Shown: positions 1 to 8,332 of the stretch, piece after piece | Layout: each line of letters begins with the position of its first letter | Numbering within the stretch: the first letter of the stretch is position 1 | NCBI GenBank assembly: GCA_000403255.2 | Contig: KE159593.1 | Location: 455,445-519,444, forward strand | Reading direction: 5' to 3' | DNA from: Lachnospiraceae bacterium 3-1 | GTDB lineage: Bacteria > Bacillota > Clostridia > Lachnospirales > Lachnospiraceae | Length of the DNA stretch: 64,000 nt | Position numbers and translations under genes: made by a program | Notes under the pieces: generated by a model | What the model saw: the letters and a program-made list of their open reading frames with translations, nothing else | What the model was told of the DNA's origin: nothing | Database searches by the model: none

Positions 1-210
1 ATCGATGAGGGATTTGGTTCTCTGGATGAAGAGGCACGAGACCGGGCAATCGCTATTTTGAATGAATTGGCCGGGAATACCAGAATGGTGGGTATTATTT
101 CCCATGTAACGGAATTGAAGGAGCAGATGGACCGAAAGCTAATGATTTCTAAGAGTGATAAGGGAAGCCATGCAAAGTGGGTGATAGAGAGTTATTACTC
201 CGGCGGTTAA
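1..210 (+). CDS. sbcC: SbcC-like exonuclease subunit, 3' end only
   Basis: Partial gene: only the last 69 codons are present, open from base 1 and ending in TAA at 208-210. The fragment opens with the Walker B/D-loop part of an SMC/Rad50/SbcC-type ATPase head (IDEGFGSLDEEARD) and carries the H-loop histidine shortly after (IISHVTELKEQ). In the SbcCD nuclease this ATPase couples ATP hydrolysis to DNA end processing by SbcD. Which member of the family it is (SbcC or another AAA_23 protein) cannot be settled from the tail alone, but the D-loop sequence and short C-terminal extension fit SbcC best. A strong hairpin overlaps its stop codon. Confidence 0.8.
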   Translation: MDEGFGSLDEEARDRAIAILNELAGNTRMVGIISHVTELKEQMDRKLMISKSDKGSHAKWVIESYYSGG

Positions 211-241
211 ATTTCGTCGATATTTAACCGCCGGAGTAATA
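193..241 (+). terminator. Strong hairpin terminator overlapping the sbcC stop
   Basis: A perfect 20-bp inverted repeat (193-212 pairing with 222-241, 9-base loop) begins inside the last codons of the upstream gene. The following minus-strand MFS gene also ends at 242, so the hairpin probably terminates transcription from both sides. The arms end in A/T-rich tracts on either strand. Confidence 0.8.
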
Positions 242-1408
242 TTATGCTTTAGTATTATAAATCTGCTTAAAGACTATACAGCCAACAAACAAAACAGTGC
301 AAAGTATACCAAGAGTGATATATTCAAGTTTTGCCCTCATATTTATAATAGAAAATAAGAATAACAATGCTGAGCTTCCAAAATTGCATCCCAATGAAAT
401 AATTGAAAATGCAGTATTTCTAAAAGAATCATCATTAATATTCTGATTAACCAAAGAAGAAAACATTGGGGATGTAATTCCCCACACAAGCCTATAAACA
501 CATACAAATATGAATATTAGTAACACTGCTGATGTAATTCCAAGTCCAAACATACAAAATGAGAGTAATATCAAACATATACTAATCAATATTTTCTCAG
601 ACTTAAAAATTCTTTTTAGTTTTTTAAAAAAATAAGCTCCACTACTAGCAAAAATAGCAGCAATAAAATACAATAGACCATTATATTTTTCGGCTATTGA
701 TGAGTTCAATAAGTATGTTTGCAAAATCTGATAGCCTGTTACTAGAACAATTGAAAAACATATATTCAACAAGCATATTATTAACAATTGTCTATTAGAA
801 ACAATTTCAAAGAAATACTTTTTTACAATGTCATTAACATTGTTATTAATACCATCTGTTCTAATACGGGGAAGTAAACTTACAATAAAAAGCAATATAA
901 TATTTGCAATAAAAGTAAACCAAAATACATATGCTAATTCTCCGTTTTTTAAAATTACAAAACAACCTAGAAAAGAAAAGCATAATGCAATCCATTGCAA
1001 TGAATATGACTTTGAAACAATATCATCAAAATCCAAATTATTTTTTGTGTCTTTACAATACTTATAAATAATGCTGTCAAATGGCCCTGAAAAGAAAGTA
1101 CTTCCTACTCCCAAAATAAACTCTCCAATATATAGCAGTACAGTTGTCCCATTTATAAAAAGAAACATTGCAATAGCTGTTAAAGCAGCTCCAATAATCA
1201 AAGAGTTATTTTCTCCAATTTTGTCACCTAAAACTCCTGTTGGTATTTCGAGTAAAAAAACAGATAATGAATATACCGCAAACAAGCTTGTGATTTGCGC
1301 ACTATTTAAGCCATGCTCCAATTGACAAAAAGACGCAAAAACAGGCGTTGTAAAATTAATGGTCATAAAAAAAGATAGAAGATATATTAGCCACTTTAGT
1401 CGTTTCAT
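242..1408 (-). CDS. MFS transporter, probable exporter of a peptide locus
   Basis: A 388-residue polytopic membrane protein with about 12 hydrophobic segments. It shows the MFS signature between helices 2 and 3 (GVLGDKIGENNS, the usual GxxxDRxGR region), so it is a major facilitator superfamily member. Its ATG overlaps the stop of the upstream gene by 4 bases (ATGA), so the two are translationally coupled. Together with the 35-aa peptide gene further upstream they form a three-gene unit. By position it is the likely exporter of the processed peptide or the immunity function, which is inference. The gene is visibly AT-rich compared with the sbcC fragment and the surface genes beyond 2800, consistent with acquisition. 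Confidence 0.8.
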   Translation of the reverse strand: MKRLKWLIYLLSFFMTINFTTPVFASFCQLEHGLNSAQITSLFAVYSLSVFLLEIPTGVLGDKIGENNSLIIGAALTAIAMFLFINGTTVLLYIGEFILGVGSTFFSGPFDSIIYKYCKDTKNNLDFDDIVSKSYSLQWIALCFSFLGCFVILKNGELAYVFWFTFIANIILLFIVSLLPRIRTDGINNNVNDIVKKYFFEIVSNRQLLIICLLNICFSIVLVTGYQILQTYLLNSSIAEKYNGLLYFIAAIFASSGAYFFKKLKRIFKSEKILISICLILLSFCMFGLGITSAVLLIFIFVCVYRLVWGITSPMFSSLVNQNINDDSFRNTAFSIISLGCNFGSSALLFLFSIINMRAKLEYITLGILCTVLFVGCIVFKQIYNTKA

Positions 1409-2145
1409 ATTACGCCTCCGTATTTCCCAATTTTTATTGCATTTTTAAGTGATGAAACTAGGAAGCAGCATACACTCGATAATTTTTCTTCATCCAGTTT
1501 CAGGGTAAGAATAGGACAAATATCGGTATTACATTTTGGAGGCGTAGTATTGCTGCAACCATTAACCCGTGAAACCAATAGCGGGCAATAATAGTATTCC
1601 CCTTCAGTGCTAATTTGTATTCTATCAAACGCTCCACGTCCTTCACTTTTTGCTATAACATTATCTTTGGGAAGAAATGCGGTTTCAACAGAAATATCCA
1701 CCGAAGCATTAATCTGTTTCAGTGCATTATAGATATCATACAAAAGCCCAAACCATTCCTTTGCTTTCTTGGCTATATCGCTTATTTCTTCAACAGATGA
1801 TAATTCCAGAAAAACATCGTTAAAGTTTTCATCATATTTCTTTAAAAAATCAATTCCAAGCAATGGCATATTTTCATTTGCAGCATTAGCAAATATTCTC
1901 TCCCCAAGCATAGTATGCATGGACATAAGGGCTATGCTTATTTGTTTATATTTATCAACACCTATATAATTTGCAAAAAGCATATTGGAGTATAATACAG
2001 TAGTTTTTATCTGCATTGATTCTGCAATTGTCTTTAAAATATCTAACCCTATGCAAGGCAAATCCAACAATGAAAAGGGTGGTACAATTAGTAAAATTTC
2101 ACTATCAGAGTTATTATCTAAAATTTGACGTATTTTATTATCCAT
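1405..2145 (-). CDS. RiPP maturation protein-like, cobalamin-binding-type N-terminus without radical SAM domain
   Basis: About 246 residues, starting at the ATG at 2145, which has GAGGG eight bases upstream; a longer start at 2187 lacks a good site. The first ~100 residues resemble the N-terminal (B12-binding-type) domain of RiPP maturation radical SAM C-methyltransferases: LLIVPPFSLLDLPCIGLDIL, then VLYSNMLFANYIG, then MLGERIFA. The family is normally about 600 residues with a CxxxCxxC radical SAM centre; no such motif is present here. Instead the C-terminal third is cysteine-rich (one Cys near YYYCP, a CSNTTPPKCNTDIC group and a CC pair), which might bind a metal. It lies between a 35-aa peptide gene and an MFS transporter. 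Either it is a stand-alone recognition or modification protein or a shortened relative. Function not established. Confidence 0.55.
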   Translation of the reverse strand: MDNKIRQILDNNSDSEILLIVPPFSLLDLPCIGLDILKTIAESMQIKTTVLYSNMLFANYIGVDKYKQISIALMSMHTMLGERIFANAANENMPLLGIDFLKKYDENFNDVFLELSSVEEISDIAKKAKEWFGLLYDIYNALKQINASVDISVETAFLPKDNVIAKSEGRGAFDRIQISTEGEYYYCPLLVSRVNGCSNTTPPKCNTDICPILTLKLDEEKLSSVCCFLVSSLKNAIKIGKYGGVI

Positions 2146-2164
2146 ATTCTTTCCCTCTAAATAA

Positions 2165-2201
2165 ACGTCGCTAAATATTCTATACAAATATCTAGCGACG
2201 T
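2165..2201 (-). terminator. Stem-loop between peptide gene and downstream genes (possible leaky terminator)
   Basis: Inverted repeat ACGTCGCTA at 2165-2173 pairing with 2193-2201, extendable with one mismatch by five more A/T pairs. On the minus strand the stem is followed by TTTATTT, a weak U-tract. Such an element would let the peptide be made in excess over the enzyme and exporter by partial termination or by mRNA end protection. That role is inferred. Confidence 0.5.
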
Positions 2202-2220
2202 CATTCTCAAAATGTAATTC

Positions 2221-2328
2221 TTAAATTACATGTCCACTGCATACGTCTGCTGACATAAGAAAGTCTTCAGCGCTAGCATCAAAATCAAAATCCTCTTCTG
2301 GCATTTCAAGGTTTTTTATTTCTTCCAT
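2221..2328 (-). CDS. Candidate RiPP precursor peptide, 35 aa
   Basis: A 35-codon gene with an ideal ribosome site (AGGAGG at 2337-2342, 8-base spacer) and a near-consensus promoter just upstream. The peptide begins MEEIKNLEMPEEDFDFDASA. It has a strongly acidic first half, typical of RiPP leader peptides, and ends ADVCSGHVI with a single cysteine and a histidine in the likely core. It is the first gene of a minus-strand unit whose second gene resembles the N-terminal domain of RiPP radical SAM maturases and whose third is an MFS transporter. It matches no peptide family I can name. Too short for ordinary gene callers. The leader/core boundary and any modification are unknown. Confidence 0.65.
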   Translation of the reverse strand: MEEIKNLEMPEEDFDFDASAEDFLMSADVCSGHVI

Positions 2329-2354
2329 GTCAAAATCCTCCTTTCTTTTTTTTA

Positions 2355-2383
2355 ATAGTAGCAAATACTGCTATGGATTTCAA
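2355..2383 (-). promoter_or_regulatory. Promoter of the peptide locus
   Basis: On the minus strand, TTGAAA (2383-2378) and TACTAT (2360-2355) are 17 bases apart, a good sigma-A promoter. It sits 26 bases upstream of the peptide start. Confidence 0.65.
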
Positions 2384-2395
2384 TTTTAACCTTTT

Positions 2396-2422
2396 AAACG
2401 GTCAGATAAGTTCTCAAACGGT
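2396..2422 (-). promoter_or_regulatory. Tandem direct repeats upstream of the peptide promoter
   Basis: Two copies of ACCGTTT on the minus strand (2402-2396 and 2422-2416), start-to-start distance 20 bp (about two helical turns), ending 12 bases upstream of the -35 box. The 9-mers ACCGTTTAA and ACCGTTTGA match the loose LytTR-type half-site pattern [TA][AC][CA]GTTN[AG][TG] at 8 of 9 positions. This is the layout of activator sites in peptide-induced bacteriocin promoters. The regulator is not identified. Confidence 0.45.
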
Positions 2423-2588
2423 TAATTTATTCTTCAATATTACTTGTGTAATAACTTTCTGTTCTTTCATATTTCTGATATAAGCCATAGCCTTCTTAGA
2501 TTGTTCTTCCTGTGCCAATGCATTCAAACAAATCAAATTATTTCTTAAGCCAGCTCCAATCTTTCATTGTTTTTTATGTAAAAAAATT
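2414..2588 (-). pseudogene. Relic of an alpha-helical (TPR/Rgg-like?) regulator C-terminus
   Basis: A minus-strand reading frame without a start codon covers 2414-2563. It encodes a coherent helical tail containing RNNLICLNALAQEEQ and KKAMAYIRNMKEQ, ending in TGA at 2414. Directly upstream another frame (about 2549-2588) reads YIKNNERLELA. The two join sensibly if one base is restored near 2550. The joined sequence looks like the end of a TPR-type or Rgg-like regulator, cut off where the inverted-repeat element begins at about 2590. The family name is a guess from the helical pattern only. Confidence 0.35.
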
Positions 2589-2589
2589 G

Positions 2590-2773
2590 GGGGCTGTTGC
2601 AAAAGTAGATTAAATTATCTACTGGAATAGCAGTTCCTTTTTTTCTACCTGAAAACAGAAAACGGACTCCCAGGAGACCGCAATCCATGTTCTGACCTAT
2701 GCTTATTCCCAAAACATTATATAGAGCGAGGGCATCGCTCAATCATCTAACTTGACGATTTTGCGACACCCTC
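2590..2773. mobile_element. MITE-like or deleted IS remnant with terminal inverted repeats
   Basis: Bases 2590-2604 (GGGGCTGTTGCAAAA) and the complement of 2759-2773 (GAGGGTGTCGCAAAA) match at 12 of 15 positions. They face inward around about 155 bp. GGGTGTCGCAAAA-like ends occur on several IS families with larger transposases (IS1182-type is one possibility, from memory). The inside has only a short minus-strand ORF that runs through the left end into the flank and is not recognisable as a transposase. No clear target duplication was seen. Confidence 0.5.
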
Positions 2774-2799
2774 ATTTTTGGAAAAGCAGTATACTTCCT

Positions 2800-3771
2800 T
2801 TAAAATTCTTCATATTCCACGCTGCCATCGGAATATGTGATTTCATAATATCCATGGCCGGAGCCGTTGCAGTCGTAGAATGCTTTTTTTGATACTACTG
2901 ACCGTTCTGGAGCGGCAGGAGCAGCGGCAGGGGGAGCTTCTTGCACTGGTTCTTTCGTTCCTACTGCCACAACCTTATTTACGGGTTCCTTTGTAACCTT
3001 TTCTTCGATTGCTTCTCGGGACTCTTCCGTTCCGTCCACATAAGTAACCTTGTAGGACACCTCTTTTTCACCGTTCTCACCGTTTTGGCTGACTTGTTCC
3101 TCACCTTTTGTAAGGGAACTGTCATTTTCATAGGTAGTTTCGTATTCAAGAGTTTCTGTTTCTACTACTGTCTCAAAGGTGATACGGTTTACCACAATTT
3201 TCATACCGTCTGTTACTGCTTCTGTCACAGCGGGAGTGACACGGTCGTCTTCCCCTAATGTGATTTTTAACTCTGCTAATGCATCGCCTACGGTTGCAGC
3301 CTCTGTCTCCTGGGTAAGGGTTTTTCCGTCGCATTGAACTTCTATAGCAAAGGAATAAAAGATTTTAACTTCCATTCCGTCCGTCAGCCGTTCACTTAAA
3401 TCATAGTTTATGTGCTGTTTTTCTCCCAGGGTAATGCCTTCCTGCTTTAAAAGATCACTGATGGTTCCTCCAACAATAACCACATCCTCTGTCTTTCCAT
3501 CCATAGTTAGATGAATGGTATTTTTTCTGGAAATTACGATTTCCTGCGCTTCTGAAATCTTTGTATCCAGCGCAGGGCTTACTTCATCCCCATCTTTCAA
3601 TGTAATTTCTGCATCCTCTAAAATCTTTTCTACTGTACTTGGGACGGAAACCTCTATTTCGGTGGTTGTACCGCCGTCATTTACTTTCATAGTTGCTTTT
3701 CCACAGGCGCACAATCCCAGTGAAAGCAAGAGAGCTGTGCCAAGCATCATTATTTTTTTCATTGTATTCAT
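2800..3771 (-). CDS. DUF348/G5 domain lipoprotein (YabE-like, surface protein)
   Basis: 323 residues. A lipoprotein signal peptide (hydrophobic stretch ending LGLCACG) is followed by three ubiquitin-like DUF348-type modules of about 70 residues. These are repeats with the pattern T-V-x-D-L-L/A-L...GI-T-L...D-x-V/I-x-P (residues ~32-215). A G5-type domain follows (ETETLEYETTYENDSSLTKGEEQVSQ region), then a Pro/Ala linker and a short C-terminal module with a cysteine. Such proteins (YabE/Rpf-like) bind or remodel peptidoglycan. No SLT or 3D lytic domain is visible, so this one may act as an adaptor. The ATG overlaps the stop of the AlgJ-like gene by 4 bases, placing it last in the acyltransferase operon. 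Confidence 0.8.
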   Translation of the reverse strand: MNTMKKIMMLGTALLLSLGLCACGKATMKVNDGGTTTEIEVSVPSTVEKILEDAEITLKDGDEVSPALDTKISEAQEIVISRKNTIHLTMDGKTEDVVIVGGTISDLLKQEGITLGEKQHINYDLSERLTDGMEVKIFYSFAIEVQCDGKTLTQETEAATVGDALAELKITLGEDDRVTPAVTEAVTDGMKIVVNRITFETVVETETLEYETTYENDSSLTKGEEQVSQNGENGEKEVSYKVTYVDGTEESREAIEEKVTKEPVNKVVAVGTKEPVQEAPPAAAPAAPERSVVSKKAFYDCNGSGHGYYEITYSDGSVEYEEF

Positions 3772-5195
3772 GGTAATAATTCTCCTTCATTTATTTTTTT
3801 TGTCTGGACCACACGGTAGTCATTCAGGTTCTTTGTCAGTATTTCAATTTCCACCGGATAGGCCGTAATATTTTCTTTTTTGATATAGACCTCATAATCA
3901 TTGGAGTCAATATGATACGCATTATAATATTTTCCGTTGATTCGGACAATAATGTCTGTTTCATTCTCTAGGAGAGATTCCTCTATGCTTCCGCTAATCG
4001 TATAGTAATTAAAATCATAATCTAAGGACGCCATTGATATGGTAGCGGCGGATTCCGCAGCCTGAGTGGTATCCTTTGCTGTGATAGCTTTTGAAGCTTT
4101 GAGGACATTTTCTGTTTCTTCCACGGGAGAAATGATGGGCGGCATGTTGATATATTCAGAGAGGTTACGCTCCACCTTCTCAAGTACAACTGCATCTGGA
4201 TTATATTGCTCCATCAGGCTTTCCAATCCATAGGGGACTTCTTTCGTGAAATATGCTTTTTCAAACTGATCTGCAATCAAAGGGAGCAATGTATTTCCAA
4301 AGGAATCCCGAAACATGAGCAGTGTGCCGTTTCCTGTTCCGCCTTCTGTCTCAATCCATCCGTCTTCTACACTTTTGGCATCATTTACATAGGTGTGTTT
4401 TTGGTCTATCTCATAGTTGTAATTCAGTTCTTTTTCCCCATAAAAGGTATAAAGCATCCGGTTTAAGTCACCGTCCTCATTTTTGGCTCTAGTGACAGGG
4501 AGGTCGGTATAATTCATGTAGGGATATTCCAAAGCATCCATGATGCACTGATAGGCCAGAACTGCACCTTTCATGTTCCAGTGGGAATCCCTTTTCAAAT
4601 ATAAAACCTCATCCTCGTTTCGAAACAGTTCCAATAAATCTGCATAAGGAATGTTTAATTCCTGAAGCTTCGGCGTTAACAGGTCTACATTATGTGTATG
4701 ATCCACAATATAGGAATTATAATATGGCATATGTTCTCCATACAATGTATTTTTATTGGGCGGAATTGTCAGGAGAAAATCACTTCCTTTTCCCGCCACA
4801 TATTCTTTAACCAGAGAAATATTATGGGCAAGATTGTAGATCTGCCGATCTGACATCCGGTTAGAGCCCAGATAGTCCCCCAAAGTGGAGGTATAATACA
4901 GCCAGTCATCCGTTCCGTATGTAACGGTATCCACATTGGAAACCGAAAAAAGGGAGGTCTGAATCTTTGCATCTGCATAAACCAGTTCATTGCGGAATGC
5001 AAAATGTTCATTAAAATATTTTTCAAATTCCTGAAAAAAATCCAGATTCAAGGACCCATCTTTTGCCTTCAGGCTTGGAAAGGAGGACATTACCTTATTT
5101 TCTGTGCTTGTGGTTGTGGGATGCACAGCCATGCCAATCAATGGCAGCAGGCATACACATATGCAGGCGATGATAAAGATTAAATGTTTTTTCAT
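3768..5195 (-). CDS. DHHW/AlgJ-like SGNH-family partner of an O-acyltransferase
   Basis: 475 residues, starting at ATG 5195 with AGAGGAG upstream (an alternative start ten codons earlier has no such site). One N-terminal membrane segment anchors an extracytoplasmic AlgX/AlgJ-type hydrolase-fold domain. Visible motifs are the Asp-x-His-Trp box (RDSHW, about residue 205) and a later GDS-like serine block (MFRDSFGNT). Proteins of this group receive acyl groups exported by an MBOAT protein and transfer them to cell-surface glycans. The MBOAT gene is 43 bases upstream, which supports that role. The glycan and acyl group are unknown. The C-terminal 100 residues add a beta-rich extension beyond the core. 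Confidence 0.8.
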   Translation of the reverse strand: MKKHLIFIIACICVCLLPLIGMAVHPTTTSTENKVMSSFPSLKAKDGSLNLDFFQEFEKYFNEHFAFRNELVYADAKIQTSLFSVSNVDTVTYGTDDWLYYTSTLGDYLGSNRMSDRQIYNLAHNISLVKEYVAGKGSDFLLTIPPNKNTLYGEHMPYYNSYIVDHTHNVDLLTPKLQELNIPYADLLELFRNEDEVLYLKRDSHWNMKGAVLAYQCIMDALEYPYMNYTDLPVTRAKNEDGDLNRMLYTFYGEKELNYNYEIDQKHTYVNDAKSVEDGWIETEGGTGNGTLLMFRDSFGNTLLPLIADQFEKAYFTKEVPYGLESLMEQYNPDAVVLEKVERNLSEYINMPPIISPVEETENVLKASKAITAKDTTQAAESAATISMASLDYDFNYYTISGSIEESLLENETDIIVRINGKYYNAYHIDSNDYEVYIKKENITAYPVEIEILTKNLNDYRVVQTKKINEGELLP

Positions 5196-5237
5196 ATAAG
5201 TTCTCCTCTTTGTACAAAGATTCACAGTTTGGTTTTC

Positions 5238-6692
5238 CTAAAATCTAAAATAGATAAAAGGATTATAAGAACCACCAGACAGCCGGATGATGCACCATAA
5301 AAGCAGTACAAAGGAAGCTGCATACAAGGTGAATTGTACAAGGTTTTCTTTTTTGCTGCAAAGGTCGGAGACTTCTGTTGTAGCCTTTCCGTTTTCATGG
5401 CCTTCCATATTAGAAAAGCCGAGGATTTTTCTGTTAAGAAAGCAAATAGGTCCGCAGCCGATGACGGCTGCAATCAGCATGGCAATAAAAAATGGCGTCA
5501 TCTGCTGATAGATAAAGGACATAGATGCTGCTGAGAATTCAAAGCCTGTAAACATCTTTGCGATAAAGGTAAGACCAAGGCTTAAAGTATCTGCCCGGAA
5601 AATCACAAACCCTACGGTTACAATCAACATCGTATACAGATGCAGAATTACACGGGGCAGTTTTTTTAGGGATGGGACAAATTCCTCCAGGAAGCTAAAG
5701 GCTCCGTGGAACAGTCCCCATACAACAAAAGTCCAGTTGGCGCCATGCCAAAGTCCTGTAAGGAAAAATACAATGACCTTATTGACTCCAGTGCGTATTT
5801 TTCCTTTCCGGTTACCGCCAAGGGGAATGTACACATATTCCTTAAACCAGGAGGATAAGGAAATGTGCCAGCGACGCCAGAATTCCTTGATGGTGAGGGA
5901 GCCGTAGGGATGCTCAAAGTTTTCCTTAAAATGAAAGCCAAACATCCGTCCAAGTCCAATGGCCATATCACTGTATCCGCTGAAATCAAAGTAAATCTGC
6001 ATGGTATAGGCGATGGCTCCAATCCATGCGCCTAGGATATTCAGAGAATCAAAGCCCTGGCCGAATGCATGGTCGGCAACCACTGCCATGGTATTGGAAA
6101 TTAATATTTTTTTTGCCAGGCCGCAGATAAAGCGTCGCAAGCCCTGGGCTGTTTCTGCTATGCTTATGCTTCGGTTGTCAATTTCAAGCGCAATGTCCCT
6201 GTATTTTACAATTGGCCCTGCAATAAGCTGAGGGAAGAAGGATATGTATAACAATACTTTACCAAAATTCTTCTGAATCTCTACCTGTTCCCGGTATACA
6301 TCAATTACGTAGGACAATGCCTGAAATGTGAAAAAGGAAATGCCAATGGGCAAAGTAATTTGTGGAACATTGATGTTACAGTGTAAGATACTGTTTAAGG
6401 TTGTAATGAAAAATCCGGTGTACTTAAATACGCTTAAAATACCAATATTCACCACTACCGCTGTAATCAATACAGCTTTCCGATTTATCTTTTCCATAAG
6501 TATTGCGCACAAATAATTCAGAAAGGCGCTTATGACCATCAAAATCACATAAACTGGTTCGCCAAATGCATAGAAAACCAGGCTTGCAATGATGAGAAGT
6601 ACATTTTTTACTTTTATGGAAGGGATTGCACTGTGCAGGCAAAATATAATCGGAAAAAATATACATAAAAATACTAATGAGCTGAAAACCAT
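5238..6692 (-). CDS. MBOAT family O-acyltransferase (AlgI/DltB-like)
   Basis: 484 residues with about 10 membrane segments. Family signatures are PIGISFFTFQALSYVID, the conserved block RRWHISLSSWFKEY and the catalytic-histidine motif LTGLWHGANWTFVVWG. Length matches AlgI/PatA-type proteins. It would move an acyl (usually acetyl) group across the membrane and hand it to the DHHW/AlgJ-like protein encoded next, for O-acetylation of a surface polysaccharide or teichoic acid. DltB is less likely because no dltA, dltC or dltD gene is present. First gene of a three-gene minus-strand operon (MBOAT, AlgJ-like, G5 lipoprotein). Confidence 0.9.
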   Translation of the reverse strand: MVFSSLVFLCIFFPIIFCLHSAIPSIKVKNVLLIIASLVFYAFGEPVYVILMVISAFLNYLCAILMEKINRKAVLITAVVVNIGILSVFKYTGFFITTLNSILHCNINVPQITLPIGISFFTFQALSYVIDVYREQVEIQKNFGKVLLYISFFPQLIAGPIVKYRDIALEIDNRSISIAETAQGLRRFICGLAKKILISNTMAVVADHAFGQGFDSLNILGAWIGAIAYTMQIYFDFSGYSDMAIGLGRMFGFHFKENFEHPYGSLTIKEFWRRWHISLSSWFKEYVYIPLGGNRKGKIRTGVNKVIVFFLTGLWHGANWTFVVWGLFHGAFSFLEEFVPSLKKLPRVILHLYTMLIVTVGFVIFRADTLSLGLTFIAKMFTGFEFSAASMSFIYQQMTPFFIAMLIAAVIGCGPICFLNRKILGFSNMEGHENGKATTEVSDLCSKKENLVQFTLYAASFVLLLWCIIRLSGGSYNPFIYFRF

Positions 6693-6727
6693 TTTTTTCT
6701 CCTTTGTTACAAGACGTCATATGTCTG

Positions 6728-8244
6728 TCAGATTTTTATATGCATCCACGGTTCGTTGGCTGCAATTCCTCCTTTATGATCTACGTTTGTCTTGGTATCA
6801 TAGCTGAGGGCATAGTAACTATAGGAAGGGTCAAATTTGTTTCGTTCTGGATCATAAATTAATCCATCAATTTCAGCCCATCCATGATAGCCGCTGCTGC
6901 AACAATATACTTCTTCATATCCAATGGCTTTTGCCAGATATGCAAAGGCAGCAGCGTAACTAAAACAATTTCCTTTTCCGTCGTTTAAGAACATATCATT
7001 TGCATAGACCACGGGCCAGTCCATACCCATATAATGAGGAATTCTGGGAAAGGCTCCCTGGTAGGTTTTTACAAATTCAAAACAAGTTCTCAGCTTTTTT
7101 TCTTTTGACATGCTGTCAGTTGTAATGCTGGCAAGCGCCGTCTGAGCCCTTTGGAGGGTTGCAAGTGATTCTGGGCTCATGCCTTCCATTGCTTTTCCAT
7201 TCACATATACGGTCAGCGCTGGGAGCTTTAGCGTTTTTTTTGCAGAATAACTATAATACCTGGTTCCGGCGTTCAGCCCTGTGTTGGCCAAGGTGAGGGA
7301 ACCCTTTTTTGCACGATACATTTTATTTCTGCTGTTTAGATAATATCCAGAATACAACTTTCCTTTGATATAAAGGGTAGGCTGTGAGAGCTTCTGGGTC
7401 TTAGAACTTTTGTAGTTGTAATACTGGTGTTAATCTTAAGAGTGCCAGTTACCAAGGTGAGGGAACCCTTTTTTGCACGGTACATTTTATTTCTGCTGTT
7501 TAGATAATATCCAGAATAAACCTTGCCTTTCACATACAAAGTCTGTTTTGACAGTGTTCTGGTTTTTCCGGTGTTGTAGTTAAAGTATTTGGCGCCTGCT
7601 GGAATAATTCCAGTTCTCAGGGTGATGACGCCTTTTTTCACATGATACATGTTATTTTTCCTGTTGAGGTAATAGCCAGAGTAGATTTTTCCTTTTACAA
7701 ATAGGGTCTGTTTTGGTAAAGTCACAATTTCATTGTTCTGGCAGTTATAGTATGAAGCGCCTTCCTTTAGGGTTTTTGTTACCAATTCTGCTGAACCGTT
7801 AGATACTATGTACAAAATACCAGCCTTGTCCATGTAATAGCCAGTATAAAGTACTCCATCCATATAAATGAGTCCATCTTTATTTTCCAGTCCTTCTGAT
7901 GGTGTCTCTTGTATTTCCTCAGTGGGAGGAACAGGATTTATTTCTGCTTTTTGCTCTTGGCTGTCAGGCATTTCTAATTCTGATTGTTCCCTATTCGAAC
8001 ATTCAGGTTCTGTGTGTGCATCACCTGATAATTGAGGTTCTGTGTGTGTATCATCCGATAATTGAGGTTCTGCGTGTATATCATCCGATGTTTTCCATTC
8101 TTCCGATTGTGTTTCATCATGCATTTCTGTTTCGGCAGAAACATCTTCTATTAATGTTGCATAAGCAGGCATTACATTAACAGCAAGGAGACTTGCTGTT
8201 AATGCAAATGAACAGATATAAACCATGAGTTTCTTGTTTTTCAT
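6728..8244 (-). pseudogene. Secreted transglutaminase-like repeat protein, frameshifted
   Basis: Homologous along its length to the neighbouring 679-aa protein: signal peptide (MKNKKLMVYICSFALTASLL...), acidic linker, four 55-residue YSGYYLN-type repeats instead of seven, and a transglutaminase-like domain with Cys (GNCFSYAAA), His (GYHGWAEID) and Asp (IYDPE). The reading frame breaks at about 7425-7430 inside the third repeat. Before it the protein reads LVTGTLKIN; after restoring one base it continues QYYNYKSSKTQKLSQPTLYI, exactly the repeat pattern. A separate in-frame start at 7357 would give only the last repeat and the enzyme domain without a signal peptide. Either a recent pseudogene or a one-base sequence error. 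Confidence 0.75.
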
Positions 8245-8332
8245 AAATTTTCCCTTCCTTACATTTGTTTTGGAAAATAATTATGACAGTGAAAGAGTTT
8301 TGCACAAATGGAATGTCATAATCATTTTTTTA

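Noticed and set aside
2545..2742. 65-codon minus-strand ORF within the inverted-repeat element
   Set aside because: It crosses the left end of the element and continues into the flank; no transposase motif or ribosome site. Treated as part of the MITE-like remnant and the regulator relic.
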